35,720 bases of DNA from positions 1 through 35,720 of the forward strand of contig PMUN01000330.1 of assembly GCA_003166875.1 (NCBI GenBank), read 5' to 3'. Both the position numbers and the translations under genes were made by a program. Shown piece by piece: positions 1-8,194 of the stretch; positions within the stretch are counted from its first letter, which is position 1, and each line of letters starts with the position of its first letter. The notes beneath the pieces are model-generated. The model was not told the DNA's origin, did not search any database, and was given only the letters and a program-made list of their open reading frames with translations. The stretch comes from Bryobacterales bacterium. Lineage in GTDB: Bacteria; Acidobacteriota; Terriglobia; Bryobacterales; Bryobacteraceae.

Positions 1-470
1 TCTGGCGAATGCTCCCCGGAGCTATCAGAGAGATAGGTTAGAAGCAGCTTGTCCGAGACAGACGGGGCTACCTAAAGAACACAACCGGGGTTGAAGAATC
101 ATCAACTCAGGTTTCGCGAGCGCAGGTGTGTAGCAGGCCAGGTGGGAGTATGCGAGGCTGCGGGGAGAAGGGCAGTGAGCCTAAAGGACAAAAAAGATCC
201 TGGAATCCAGCAACTGGAAATACACCTCGCTGAGTGCATCATCGGCAAGGCACTCGCCTAGTGGGTCAAAGTGGAAACGCTCGCCACAGGCAAAGGTCTG
301 GACAGTGGTCGTTAGGGCAGAGGACGTGGGCCCCATAAGGGCCCAATAAGCGTTACCAGGCGTACCTCAGAGCGCCAAAAGAAGCTATCCGTGACGCCTA
401 TTTTCAATAAGTTACCGTTTTCTTACGCCCTGTCACGGCTGACCGAAAAAGGGAGTTTGCGGGTTTACTC
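1..470. other. Non-coding stretch of unknown origin, possibly structured RNA remnant
   Basis: No credible reading frame was found. The stretch around 70-110 (a CCTAAAG-type motif followed by a short GGGGTTGA/TCATCAACTC pairing) loosely recalls domain I of bacterial group II introns. No intron-encoded reverse transcriptase or domain V could be recognised, so this is only a resemblance. The segment ends just before a decayed recombinase and probably belongs to the same mobile-element debris. Confidence 0.15.
327..345. repeat. Short perfect inverted repeat
   Basis: TGGGCCC and GGGCCCA form 7-bp arms around a 5-nt spacer. No T-run follows, so it is not a standard intrinsic terminator. Its role is unknown. 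Confidence 0.35.
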
Positions 471-612
471 CTGATTAAAGTCGGCTTCTCATCTTGTGTG
501 CGTGTCGCTGATTTCGCTTCCCATTCGGACTGAAACTCGTTCTCATTCCTGATCCGCCCATTCGGAAGTAAGGCCCTGATTCGTTGGGAGTTCGGTCAAC
601 TCTCTGATTTTC

Positions 613-780
613 ATGCTTTCCCAGGACCGGTGTGAACACGCCTGCCACGAAGCCGGCGGCGAGCTGGAGCAAATTCAGTTTCTGCTCGGGCATGTCAGTG
701 TTCGGACGACGGAGCGATATTTGGGCTGCAAGCAGCGATTTCGGAACGCTGTCAACGATCGGCTCGGTATTGAGCCGTAG
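613..780 (+). pseudogene. C-terminal fragment of a tyrosine recombinase/integrase
   Basis: Reading in frame from about 613 to the TAG at 778-780 gives the end of a phage-type integrase. It contains a CHEAGG stretch, then LLGHVSVRTTERYLGCKQR and a short tail ending in GIEP. This matches the second catalytic half of tyrosine recombinases, with box II LLGH and the R..TERY segment carrying the nucleophilic Tyr. Upstream the frame is closed by stops at 577-579 and 550-552, so the core-binding domain and the first catalytic Arg are missing. It is best read as the remnant of an integrated element whose other debris lies downstream. Confidence 0.75.
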
Positions 781-918
781 GCCGTGTTTGCAGTGCTCGC
801 AGTGCCAACACCGATTTGCATTGGCCGGCGATTCTCTCGATTGAGAGCCCGCTTTCACGAAGCCGCACGACTTCATCAGTGGTGTAGTTTCATTAGCCGC
901 CGCAAGCCTGCCGCTTGA

Positions 919-1356
919 CTAGTCGTTTGAATCCCGTTTTCCCGGATCGATGAGCCGGAGCGGTTCGGTTGGGTCGAAGTAGAAGTCATTGTCAGATGAC
1001 ACCGTGGCTGGCTTGCGCGCCTTCATTGCTGCGATTCTTTGCTGAATTTCGTTCTCACTCGGTCCGGGCCCAGAATGCAATCCCGCCCTTTTGGCTACGA
1101 TCGGTGGTGGTATCGCTACGTGGCGCGAAATTTGGCGGGCCGCATTCCTCCGTCTTCTTGCTCGCGCTCGCACCAACCGGCTGACAGCACTTTTCGACGT
1201 TTTGAACTGACACTTCTCCGCTAGTAGAGCGGTGATATCCCTACACGTGACGCCCTGGGATCGCAACGCCTCCACGAGTTCTCCATAGGGCTCCAAACGC
1301 GAGCGGCCCTGTTTCGCGTCTACGCTGCTCAGAACATCGTGAAACCTGTCTTCCAT
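919..1356 (-). CDS. Small helix-turn-helix DNA-binding protein of plasmid/ICE type
   Basis: A 146-residue protein. The start at 1356 is chosen because GGAGG precedes this ATG; the frame also runs further upstream to 1422 but without support. Residues about 22-62 form a compact helical HTH-like region (YGELVEALRSQGVTCRDIT, then a second helix with SKSAVSRLV). A very basic patch RARARRRR follows, and the tail after about residue 75 is poorly ordered. Such short HTH proteins are commonly encoded near integrases, relaxases or partition genes of conjugative elements; I cannot name a specific family. Directly upstream lies an array of five 11-bp repeats (1394-1448), which this protein could bind. 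It is probably a leftover accessory gene of the decayed element around it. Confidence 0.6.
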   Translation of the reverse strand: MEDRFHDVLSSVDAKQGRSRLEPYGELVEALRSQGVTCRDITALLAEKCQFKTSKSAVSRLVRARARRRRNAARQISRHVAIPPPIVAKRAGLHSGPGPSENEIQQRIAAMKARKPATVSSDNDFYFDPTEPLRLIDPGKRDSND

Positions 1357-1393
1357 GGGCCCTCCGGAACGCAAAATGAGGCTACACAAAAGC

Positions 1394-1448
1394 GGGACAA
1401 AACCGAGACAAAAGTGGGACAAGTGCGGGACAGAACCGGGACATACAG
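1394..1448. repeat. Array of five 11-bp direct repeats with a GGGACA core
   Basis: GGGACA (once GAGACA) recurs at 1394, 1405, 1416, 1427 and 1438, exactly every 11 bases, about one helical turn apart. The array lies 38 bases upstream of the start of the HTH gene on the minus strand. The same-face spacing is typical of iterons or operator arrays bound cooperatively by a small DNA-binding protein. Two further copies with the same 11-base spacing occur at 9075-9092. Confidence 0.7.
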
Positions 1449-1588
1449 CCCGCTCAACGGACCTTCCGAACCTAAGCCGCCAGGCTTAGGGATGGTGTCT
1501 ATTCTCTTAGTCCGCCTCTGAGTCCGAGGCAATCCGGCTATTTTCGAACAGCCATTGAACGAACATTGAACGGGATGATATACCGAAG

Positions 1589-1921
1589 TCATCTGCCAAA
1601 GAAACTACCGGGCTCGGGGCCAAACGAACCATCGGGAAAGTGGCGACGAGGCAAAGGTGGTACCGGCATTCCCAAATCTTCATGCCACTTCCGCCAGGCG
1701 TCTTGCGTAAACACTCCCGCGAGAGCGTCCTCAAGTACTTTTCGGAATTCTTCGGCTGGCACGTAGCGCTTGGTTACAGCTACATCCGTCGACGAACCGT
1801 AAACCATCAAATGCGACAGAAATGTATTGAGATCAGCCAGCGTTTGCTCGGGAGTGTCGTACCAAACTACCTTTCGCGCTACGCGTAGCAATTCAACCGG
1901 ATAGGGAGCCGTCAGGTTCAT
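1589..1921 (-). CDS. Conserved-looking small protein coupled to an AbiEii-type gene
   Basis: A 110-residue acidic-to-neutral protein without signal peptide or membrane segment. Its ATG overlaps the stop of the upstream nucleotidyltransferase pseudogene by 4 bases (1918-1921), so the two were translated as one unit. The N-terminal half is helical, with a YDTPEQTLADLNTFLSHLM segment. The C-terminal end is Pro/Gly-rich and includes a WRKWHEDLGMPVPPLP stretch. I do not recognise the family. The tight coupling suggests a partner of the AbiEii-like protein, either antitoxin or accessory. The frame is intact although its neighbour is badly broken. Confidence 0.6.
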   Translation of the reverse strand: MNLTAPYPVELLRVARKVVWYDTPEQTLADLNTFLSHLMVYGSSTDVAVTKRYVPAEEFRKVLEDALAGVFTQDAWRKWHEDLGMPVPPLPRRHFPDGSFGPEPGSFFGR

Positions 1922-2617
1922 AACCCCAGCCCTCCCGGACTCAAACCATGCCGCGGGCGCAGTCCGGGCAGCTTACTTAAGTCAACTTGTTGTGCCCATC
2001 GAGTCAGATCCTGCTGCATGGCCAGCAGAACGCGATCCAGTGTCCCATCGCCGTAAAACTGTAAGGCCCGGATGCTTGTCGCCGGATCAAAGCTTTTGTC
2101 GATCGTTTTGGCTGCCGCCAATGCTGTCGGCAGATCGATCCCATGCGAGGCTAGAGCGTGGATGTCCACGTAGTCCTTCCAATTTCCCCGAACTTGAATC
2201 ACCCGCATCTTCATGCCAGCCAAATCTACCAGCGACGCCACGCGCACGCGCGATCTAGCCGCCCTCAGCGGGTCCTGTATCCGCAGTAATGTATCGAGGC
2301 CGCCAAAGAAAGCAACTTTGACAGGTCCCTCGCGGGTCGACGAACGCCTCCAAGTTGTCCCGCTTATAATGCACCCAAGTTTCTGGGTTCGCGGGGTCTA
2401 GGTCCCGCAAGAAGGGTGGCCTCGACTGCAATCAGTCGGGTTCAAAACCAGAGGATGAAAAAAAATCAAAGTCGTCAGAAACTCTGATGACCGAGTTGCA
2501 GCGCCAAACCAGTTCCACCGTACAGTACGAAGTCCGACGGCACAGCATCCAGTTCAGGCCACAACCGCAACTGGATTCTCGCAGAATGTCCAGTCGAGGC
2601 TCAAAGTTTTTGGACAT
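1918..2617 (-). pseudogene. AbiEii/AbiGii-type nucleotidyltransferase (DUF1814-like), broken
   Basis: Joining frames gives a nearly full protein of the AbiEii toxin family, the nucleotidyltransferase half of AbiE-type toxin-antitoxin and phage-abortive systems. In order there is a start at 2617 (MSKNFEPRLDIL), then VPSDFVLYGGTGLALQLGH in a second frame, and the catalytic VSDDFDFFS segment. An in-frame TGA at 2434-2432 follows, then FLRDLDPANPETWVHYKRDN, a further shift near 2332, and GPVKVAFFGGLDTLL. The DUF1814 tail VASLVDLAGMKMRVIQ and NWKDYVDIHAL run to the stop at 1918. Disruptions therefore lie near 2572 (one base lost), 2485 (one gained), 2433 (nonsense) and 2332 (one gained). The nucleotide-binding GG and DFDFF residues survive in sequence, but the gene cannot be translated as one protein. 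Confidence 0.75.
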
Positions 2618-2908
2618 ATATCAGGAAGTCCGACGGGCCTGCAGATCGTGGGCCTCTGCGATTGCCAAAAAACGACGCGTCCGGACCGAATACAATCCTT
2701 GTTTTCATTGTAAGGAAAAGCCGGCGGGGAAGAATCTCCGGCAAGGTCAGAGTGTGAAAATCGGAGCGCACGCGCGAACAATACACGAACATCGAAGAGC
2801 CGAAAAAGGCACAAACCATCCCAAGGCATCCTAAATCGCTGGTCTCATAAACTAATTCCTTTCAGTAACTTTCGCTGATTCCAGACCACTTGGCCTAATC
2901 GGTAGGAG
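2618..2908. other. Intergenic, no gene recognised
   Basis: Frames are open on both strands here, but none has family resemblance, a good ribosome site or coding-like composition. Bases 2887-2909, next to the tRNA-like repeat, contain a D-arm-like hairpin (GCCT/AGGC around AATCGGTAGG). It runs directly into the anticodon loop with no room for an anticodon stem. Confidence 0.4.
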
Positions 2909-2956
2909 GCCCTGAAAAGGCTGGCGTCGGCGGTTCGATTCCGTCCCTGGCCACCA
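2909..2956 (+). repeat. 3' half of tRNA-Phe (attachment-site scar), copy 1
   Basis: This 48-bp stretch reads as the 3' part of a tRNA-Phe. The anticodon loop is CTGAAAA (anticodon GAA). The T-arm has loop TTCGATT closed by GGCGG/CCGTC, and the 3' acceptor strand CCTGGCC is followed by ACCA. The 5' acceptor strand GGCCAGG is absent, and the bases before the loop do not form a proper anticodon stem, so it is not a functional tRNA. An identical copy lies at 9169-9216. Tyrosine integrases often use tRNA 3' ends as attB, so this is probably an att site. Confidence 0.7.
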
Positions 2957-3273
2957 ATCCATATGGTTTTAAATGAGTTACGGATTGAAGGCTTCCCAAA
3001 AGTGACCTTCGTAACGTCGGTCTATGTGGTCGTCGAAACAAGCAAGCTACCTTAGATAACAATAAGATAGACTCCGGCGGAGCGCAGCCCCGCAGGGCGT
3101 GGCGTCGGCCGGGGAGCCAGCAGAACTCGACCAGAGCCGCCAAGCTCTTAGCGTGCCACACGAAACTTAACCTCGCGGGGCGGTTCACGTTCTAGGCGGT
3201 CAACCTTTCATTGGCGAATGCAAGCGAGGCCAACCTGGCTGCCGGCTGGATGGCCGGAGAAAACAGGCCCTTG
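2957..3273. other. Intergenic, no gene recognised
   Basis: This lies between the tRNA-Phe scar and the 3' end of the kinase gene. GC-rich short palindromic pieces occur around 3080-3120, but no reading frame or terminator with a T-run was seen. Confidence 0.4.
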
Positions 3274-6064
3274 TCAACGAAAGTTTTCGATCAGCATGAT
3301 ATCGGATTCGTTGCGGTTTAGATCGTAGAGCAGCCAGCGGCCGTCGGTAGGAATACTCAACCGCCTAGGCGACCCGGCCAGTACCGCTAGCTGGCGGCTT
3401 TGGCCCGTCTCGAAGCGGAACAATTTCAGGATTGACTGATTCTCCGCTTCTCCCACGAAGTATAACCCCTGGGTCCCTAGCGCCCAGAAGTTCATGAAGT
3501 TTGGACCCTCGCTCATCACCAGGGTTTCGTCACCGCCCTGGACCGGAACCTTCCAGAGTTCTAGTGCGCCGGCCATGTGGTAATAAAAATACTTGCCGTC
3601 TACGGACTCGATGCCGGGGCCTCCTCCGTGTTTCGTCAACTGGATGGCGTTGCCTCCCTCCGCGGGAACCTTCCACGCTTGGACTGTCCCAGTCTTCCTC
3701 TCGAAGAAGTAAACCCAGCGACCGTCTCGCGACCAGGACGGCACGTATCCTTCCTCGGAGCTGAGCTGTCGCGGTTTTCCACCACCTGCCGCGATCACGA
3801 AAATAAGACTGCCATCTCCAGGGCGGCCTTCGAACACGATGTTCTTGCTATCCGGCGACCAATACGGATCACGCGCGAATCTCATGGAGGTCAACTGGAC
3901 GGCGTTAGCGCCCTGGCTGTCCGAGACCCATACATCTGTTGCTCCAGATCGATCCGACGTGAATGCGATGTGCCTGCCGTCTGGTGAGAGCATGGGATCG
4001 GCGTCGTTGAAGCGGGAGGCCATCAATTGCACCGCGGGACGGCGGAGTCCTTCCGGGTCGAGGTCCAGCCGCCACAAACTGGTCTGAAAATTGTAGCGTA
4101 CGAAAGCCGCGCGCGTGCCCTGTCGCGCGATCGCGGGGAAGGCAGCGTTGTCACCGACAACCGGCAGCCGTTCCGGCATGCCGCCCGAAGCTGAAATCCG
4201 CCAGAGGGTTTTGTCTCCAGCCCGGTTCGAGGAGAAAACGATCTCTTTGCCGTCGGGAGTCCATGCCAAACCGAGGACGATCCTATTCTCGTGGGTGAGT
4301 TGACGGGAGGTCGCACCGTCGGAGACACGCGCCAGAAAGATATCCGACGTTGGGCCGTTCCGCATCCGGGCGAAGGCCAGCGTCCGGCCGTCCGGGGAAA
4401 CGGCCGGCGACCAATCACCGGCCCAGCCGGCCGGGGGAGAAGTCAATTTCCGCTTTTCTCCACTCTCGACAGAGACAAGAACGATTGCGGTATCGTCCCG
4501 CACGGCGACGAATTTACTGTCCGGCGTCCATGCCGGGGCAGTCCACCACGAGGCATTCACTCCCTGACGGAGGTCGGCCAGCTTCCTCTCCACGCCACCG
4601 AGCGGCGAGATCAGCACAAGCTCCGCTTCGTCGCCCGCGTCGCGCAGAAAAGCGATCTGCCGCCCATCGGGGGACCAGGCGGGGCTATCGTCTACTGCCG
4701 GATTGGTCGTCAGGCGCAGTGGCGCTCCCGAATCCACCAGCTTCACGTAGATGTCGGTATTGTCTTGCTTTTCTCCGTTCCAGTCGAAAGCCACCTGGCT
4801 GCCATCGGGCGAAAAGGTAGCGGAGCCGGAAAATCCAGAATAGGTGGTGATTGGTTTCACCGTGAACGGCGACTGGTTGCTCCCGCTCCGCGGGATGAAC
4901 AGCGAGCCGGCTGCCGCCAGCACTGCCACGCCTGCCGCCACCGCGGCCCACGTCCACCAGCGGCGTGCCGTCTGGCGTCCCCTCGCCGGAGCAGCACCCA
5001 GTGTCCCCGAGTCGGACTCCTCTTTCAGATCGAGCAGCGCTACTTTCAGGTCGGAGGCATGTTGCAGTCGCCGTTCCCGGTCTTTACGCAGGCAGCGAGC
5101 AATCAGCTTTTCGAATTCCTGAGGCACGTCCGAGCCCGTCTGGCTAAGCGGCTTGGGCTCCTGAGTGAGCAGGGCCGCCAGAGTGGATGCTCTGGAATCG
5201 CCCTGAAATGCCCTTTGCCCTGTAAGCATTTCATAGAGAACGGCGCCGAAGCTGAAGATGTCGGAGCGGGCGTCCACCGGTTTGCCCTCAGCCTGCTCGG
5301 GTGACATATAAGACATCGTGCCCACGATCGCGCCCGCTTCCGTTCGGTCTCGCACGGTCAAGGTGGCGTCTTCGGCGCCTGTTGTTGCCTCGGTGAGTTT
5401 GGCCAGTCCGAAGTCGAGCACCTTCACCTGACCGTCATCGGTGACCATGATGTTGGCCGGCTTCAAGTCTCCGATGCACGATACCGGCTGCATGGGCCTT
5501 GGCTAGAGCATCGGCGATCTGTACGGCGTACTTCAGGGTCTCGGCCGTGCGCAGTCCCTTGAGCGGGATCAACTGGTCGAGCGCCTTGCCGGGGACATAC
5601 TCCATGACAATGAATTGCGTGCCGTGCTCCTCGGCAAAGTCGTGAATGGTGATGATGTTGGGATGATTCAGGGCGGAGGCGGCTTTGGCTTCCTGGATGA
5701 AACGGCGCTTTCGATCCGGATCGGCGACCCTGTCGGCGGGCAGTACCTTCACCGCAACTACTCGATCGAGATGGATGTCGCGGGACCGGTAGACCACGCC
5801 CATGCCGCCTTCGCCCAGCTTCGCCTCGATGCGGTAGCGCCCCACCATATCTCCGGGGGCGAGCTCGGCGGCGACCGGGAACAACATTGTCGCCGGACTT
5901 TGCCAAGTGGGCTCTTGATTCCCCGCCAGCAACCGATCCACTTCGACGCGGAGTTCCGTATCCCCCTCGCAAGCCGACTCCAGAAATCGAGGCCGTTCCG
6001 ATTCCGGAGTCTCGAGCGCCGCTCCAAACACTTCTCTCAGCCGGGACCAGCGTTCTGGTGTCAA
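3274..6064 (-). pseudogene. Membrane Ser/Thr protein kinase with PD40 propeller, frameshifted in the HRD motif
   Basis: A PknB-type kinase of about 930 residues when joined across one frameshift. The N-terminal part (start 6064) has a leader, then the Gly loop GEGGMGVVYRSRD, the Lys strand VAVKVL and the end of the C-lobe entry AAGIVHR. There the frame shifts: one extra base at about 5470 (+ strand T) separates HR from DLKPAN. In the next frame follow DFGLAKL, GTMSYMSPEQAEG, SDIFSFGAVLYEMLTG, a juxtamembrane stretch, one membrane segment (WTWAAVAAGVAVLAAAGSLF) and about six PD40/TolB-like blades with SPDG repeats. In this architecture the propeller is outside and the kinase cytoplasmic. Its start overlaps the sigma-factor stop (ATGA), so sigma and kinase form one unit. 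A true lesion would leave a 209-residue stump lacking the catalytic Asp; a sequencing error is equally possible because everything else is intact. Confidence 0.85.
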
Positions 6065-6651
6065 GGCCGGTCTCCGGCGCTCAACTGCGATTTCAGCCAG
6101 CTCTTGGCCATCGCCCAGTCGAGCTTCACCGTGCGTGTCGCCACTCCGATGGCCTCGGCCGTTTCTTCAACCGATAGTCCGCCGAAATAGCGCAACTCCA
6201 CCACGCGGGCCTGTCGCGGATCCAGCTCCGCCAGTCGCCCTAGGACCTGGTGTACCGCCAGGATTTCTTCGCTTTGATCGGCGCCCGGTCCTCGTTGACA
6301 GATCCCCTCTGTCAGCGTCACCGGAATGCCTCGCTTGCCGGCACAGCGCCGCCGGGCGTGATCCACCAGCAACCGGCGCATTAGTTGGGCTGCCAGGCCA
6401 AAGAACTGCGCCCGGTTGCGCCAGTCGGTGCAGTTCTGGTCCACCAGACGGAGGAAGGCCTCGTGTACGAGATCCGTGGGCTGCAAGGTGTGGCCTGAGC
6501 GCTCACCCCGCATTTGATTCCTGGCGATGCGGCGCAGTTCCTGGTAGACCAGCGGCATGAGCCGGTCCAGGGCATCGCTCCGGCCAAGCGCCATCTCGGC
6601 CAGGAGCCTGGTTACTTCTCCCCGATTGTCCGCCATACCTGCCAACACCAT
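6061..6651 (-). CDS. ECF-type RNA polymerase sigma factor (acidobacterial kinase-linked type)
   Basis: A 196-residue sigma-70 family protein of the ECF group common in Acidobacteria and often paired with Ser/Thr kinases. Region 2 covers roughly residues 25-95, with LVYQELRRIARNQM, the -10-recognition helix containing TDLVHEAFLRLV, and WRNRAQFFGLAAQLMRRLLV. Region 4 covers about 135-190, with VVELRYFGGLSVEETAEAIG followed by a recognition helix TRTVKLDWAMAKSWL. No anti-sigma gene is next to it; the coupled kinase (4-base overlap at 6061-6064) is the likely regulator, by phosphorylation. A second ATG at 6636, preceded by GGCAGG, is an alternative start. The gene is divergent from the secreted protein at 6900. 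Confidence 0.92.
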   Translation of the reverse strand: MVLAGMADNRGEVTRLLAEMALGRSDALDRLMPLVYQELRRIARNQMRGERSGHTLQPTDLVHEAFLRLVDQNCTDWRNRAQFFGLAAQLMRRLLVDHARRRCAGKRGIPVTLTEGICQRGPGADQSEEILAVHQVLGRLAELDPRQARVVELRYFGGLSVEETAEAIGVATRTVKLDWAMAKSWLKSQLSAGDRP

Positions 6652-6800
6652 GCTTGCTGTTCGGTTTGTGCATTTGATTATCCCAAATTTTTTTGCCCCT
6701 ATTTCCGAGTTCTTGCGCGCTCCGTTCAGGACCCGCGCAATGAGAATCCGGCAATTGACTGAAGCAATGCTTTGGAACGTTTTTTCGGAAGCCCTCTACG

Positions 6801-6834
6801 GCGCCCATGACCAGTCCAATGTTGTATTGGGCGC
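6801..6834. promoter_or_regulatory. Nested inverted repeat upstream of the secreted-protein gene
   Basis: GCGCCCA (6801-6807) pairs with TGGGCGC (6828-6834), and inside it CCAAT/ATTGG pairs around GTTGT. It lies about 65 bases before the start codon at 6900, in the divergent region between this gene and the sigma factor. It could be an operator or a 5'-leader hairpin. The remaining sequence of 6652-6899 shows no gene. Confidence 0.35.
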
Positions 6835-6899
6835 AGCGGGGATATGCGCGTCCGTCGCGGTCTATGTACCGCCAGACTAAAAAACTAGGAGAGAAACCC

Positions 6900-7406
6900 A
6901 TGTTCAACAAGAAAAGCTTGTTTGTCCCAGCGCTGGTAATTTCCATTAGCTTCCTCGGCGTGTCTGCCGCAAATGCCCAGACCCCAAGATGCTACACCCT
7001 TGCAAGCCTTCAGGGCGACTATGCGGTTGTCGCCAACTATGGAGCTAACGTAGCAATATCGTTGGGGGTAAGGTCTTATGATGGAAACGGAAATCTGACG
7101 GGAACCTTCCTAATTAACGAGCCAACGGCTGGATCGACAACTGGAGCAAGAACTATCGTCACGGGTACGCAGACGGGAACTTACACTGTGAATTGCAACG
7201 GCACGGGCCAAACCAAACGCATCCTGACTACGTCGACCGGCATCACGGCAACCCAGGTGGATGACTTCGTCATCACCGGGGCAATTGTGCAAAACGGGCT
7301 TATCGCCACCTCGATTGCAGACGCCGATGAAGTCCCCAGCGCTATCGTCCCGGGTGGCATCTTTCTGAGCCGTACTCTAACCAGGCTGCCAGACTACTCT
7401 TTCTGA
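6900..7406 (+). CDS. Secreted protein of unknown function
   Basis: A 168-residue protein. The start at 6900 is chosen because AGGAG precedes it and it directly opens a signal peptide (MFNKKSLF, a hydrophobic core, then SAANAQ with an AxA-type cleavage site). The mature part is a small Thr/Gly/Asn-rich domain. It starts with CYTLASLQGDYAVVANYG, has a YDGNGNLTGT turn, and a GTYTVNCNGTG segment with a Cys that may pair with the first one. Proteins of this layout are common as exported proteins in Solibacter-like genomes, but I know of no assigned role. It is transcribed away from the ECF sigma/kinase pair and could be one of its targets; that is inference. Confidence 0.8.
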   Translation: MFNKKSLFVPALVISISFLGVSAANAQTPRCYTLASLQGDYAVVANYGANVAISLGVRSYDGNGNLTGTFLINEPTAGSTTGARTIVTGTQTGTYTVNCNGTGQTKRILTTSTGITATQVDDFVITGAIVQNGLIATSIADADEVPSAIVPGGIFLSRTLTRLPDYSF

Positions 7407-7456
7407 CCTGTACTCATATGCGGCCCGCCAGACTACTACATGTCCGGGAATAAGAA

Positions 7457-7477
7457 GACTTGCACGCTGTGCAAGTC
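7457..7477. terminator. Perfect 9-bp hairpin downstream of the secreted-protein gene
   Basis: GACTTGCAC and GTGCAAGTC form a perfect stem with a 3-nt loop 50 bases after the stop codon. No T-run follows, so it may be a 3'-end stabiliser or a Rho-assisted terminator rather than a classic intrinsic one. Confidence 0.45.
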
Positions 7478-7779
7478 GAGGTCCGGATTTGGAGTGTTCT
7501 CGTTTCGTCAAGGCAGAGGTAAAAGGGGCCGCGTTCAAGCTGAAAACAATATCAACGGCCTCGCAGGCTCAATATGCAGCCCCAGCTTGTCCGCGCTATT
7601 CTCTCTGAATAAGCTCCCGGCGCCGATATACACCATCTGAACGGACGACGTCGCGTCTGATTCACGATCGACCGCTCAGCCTAAATTCCGTCTGGGTGAG
7701 TACCCAACGGCGTTGTGGGAACGGACCTTGGGGTACGAGCCCGTTCCCACCGATCCAGCTTAGACATTTGGGCCTGTGA
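7478..7779. other. Intergenic, no gene recognised
   Basis: Short open frames only, without ribosome sites or recognisable motifs. It probably belongs to the degraded accessory DNA that continues to 9216. Confidence 0.35.
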
Positions 7780-7995
7780 TCAGACTACGGCCGCCCCTTC
7801 AAGAAACGGGCCAAGCTTCGCCGTAGCCCGAAATTGTGGAATTGGGTCGAGTTCCTTGAACGCCGATGTGAACGCGTTCGACAGGCTCCACAATGGTTCT
7901 GGAGTCAAACTCGTCGTGCTTCGGGGTGTTTCAGAACGTCTAGATCCCTTCAATGAATGCCCGATAGATCGTCAACTTCCCAACCGCCGGAGACA
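7780..7995 (-). pseudogene. Multi-frameshifted relic of an unidentified protein tail
   Basis: Read on the minus strand in three successive frames, this gives a coherent protein tail. It starts with LTIYRAFIEGI, continues with LDVLKHPEARR, then EPLWSLSNAFTSAFKELDP followed by RATAKLGPFLEG, and stops at 7782-7780. The composition and the W-x-L-x-N-A-x-T pattern recall C-termini of plasmid/phage-associated proteins such as DUF932 members, but this assignment is uncertain. At least two frameshifts make it non-functional. Confidence 0.35.
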
Positions 7996-8194
7996 GCTGT
8001 AGAGCTCGCCAGCTAGCTACTTGCTGTCACATCGGCTCTCGCCTGGTAAAGGGGGCGGCTTACGACGATTTTGTGCTTGCGGACGACTAGAGGGCTGGAG
8101 GAAAGGACGTCACGTCTTTTCTTCTGTCTATTCCCTCCTCTCTAAGGACAGTGACCCTTAACGTTTAGCGACTCTCAGCGCAACGCGACCGCTG

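Noticed and set aside
2487-2834. Plus-strand frame of 115 codons
   Set aside because: It overlaps the AbiEii-like pseudogene antisense and shows no motif or ribosome site.
2887-2956. Complete tRNA-Phe gene at copy 1
   Set aside because: A D-arm-like hairpin is present, but only one base separates it from the anticodon loop, so there is no anticodon stem, and the 5' acceptor strand is missing.
2895-3188. Minus-strand frame containing VARDGIEPPTPAFSG
   Set aside because: This well-known spurious peptide is the antisense translation of a tRNA 3' end. It coincides with the tRNA-Phe repeat and has no coding support.
4291-5304. Long plus-strand frame of 337 codons
   Set aside because: It is antisense to the kinase gene, in a GC-rich shadow frame, without family motifs; the minus strand has clear kinase and PD40 motifs.
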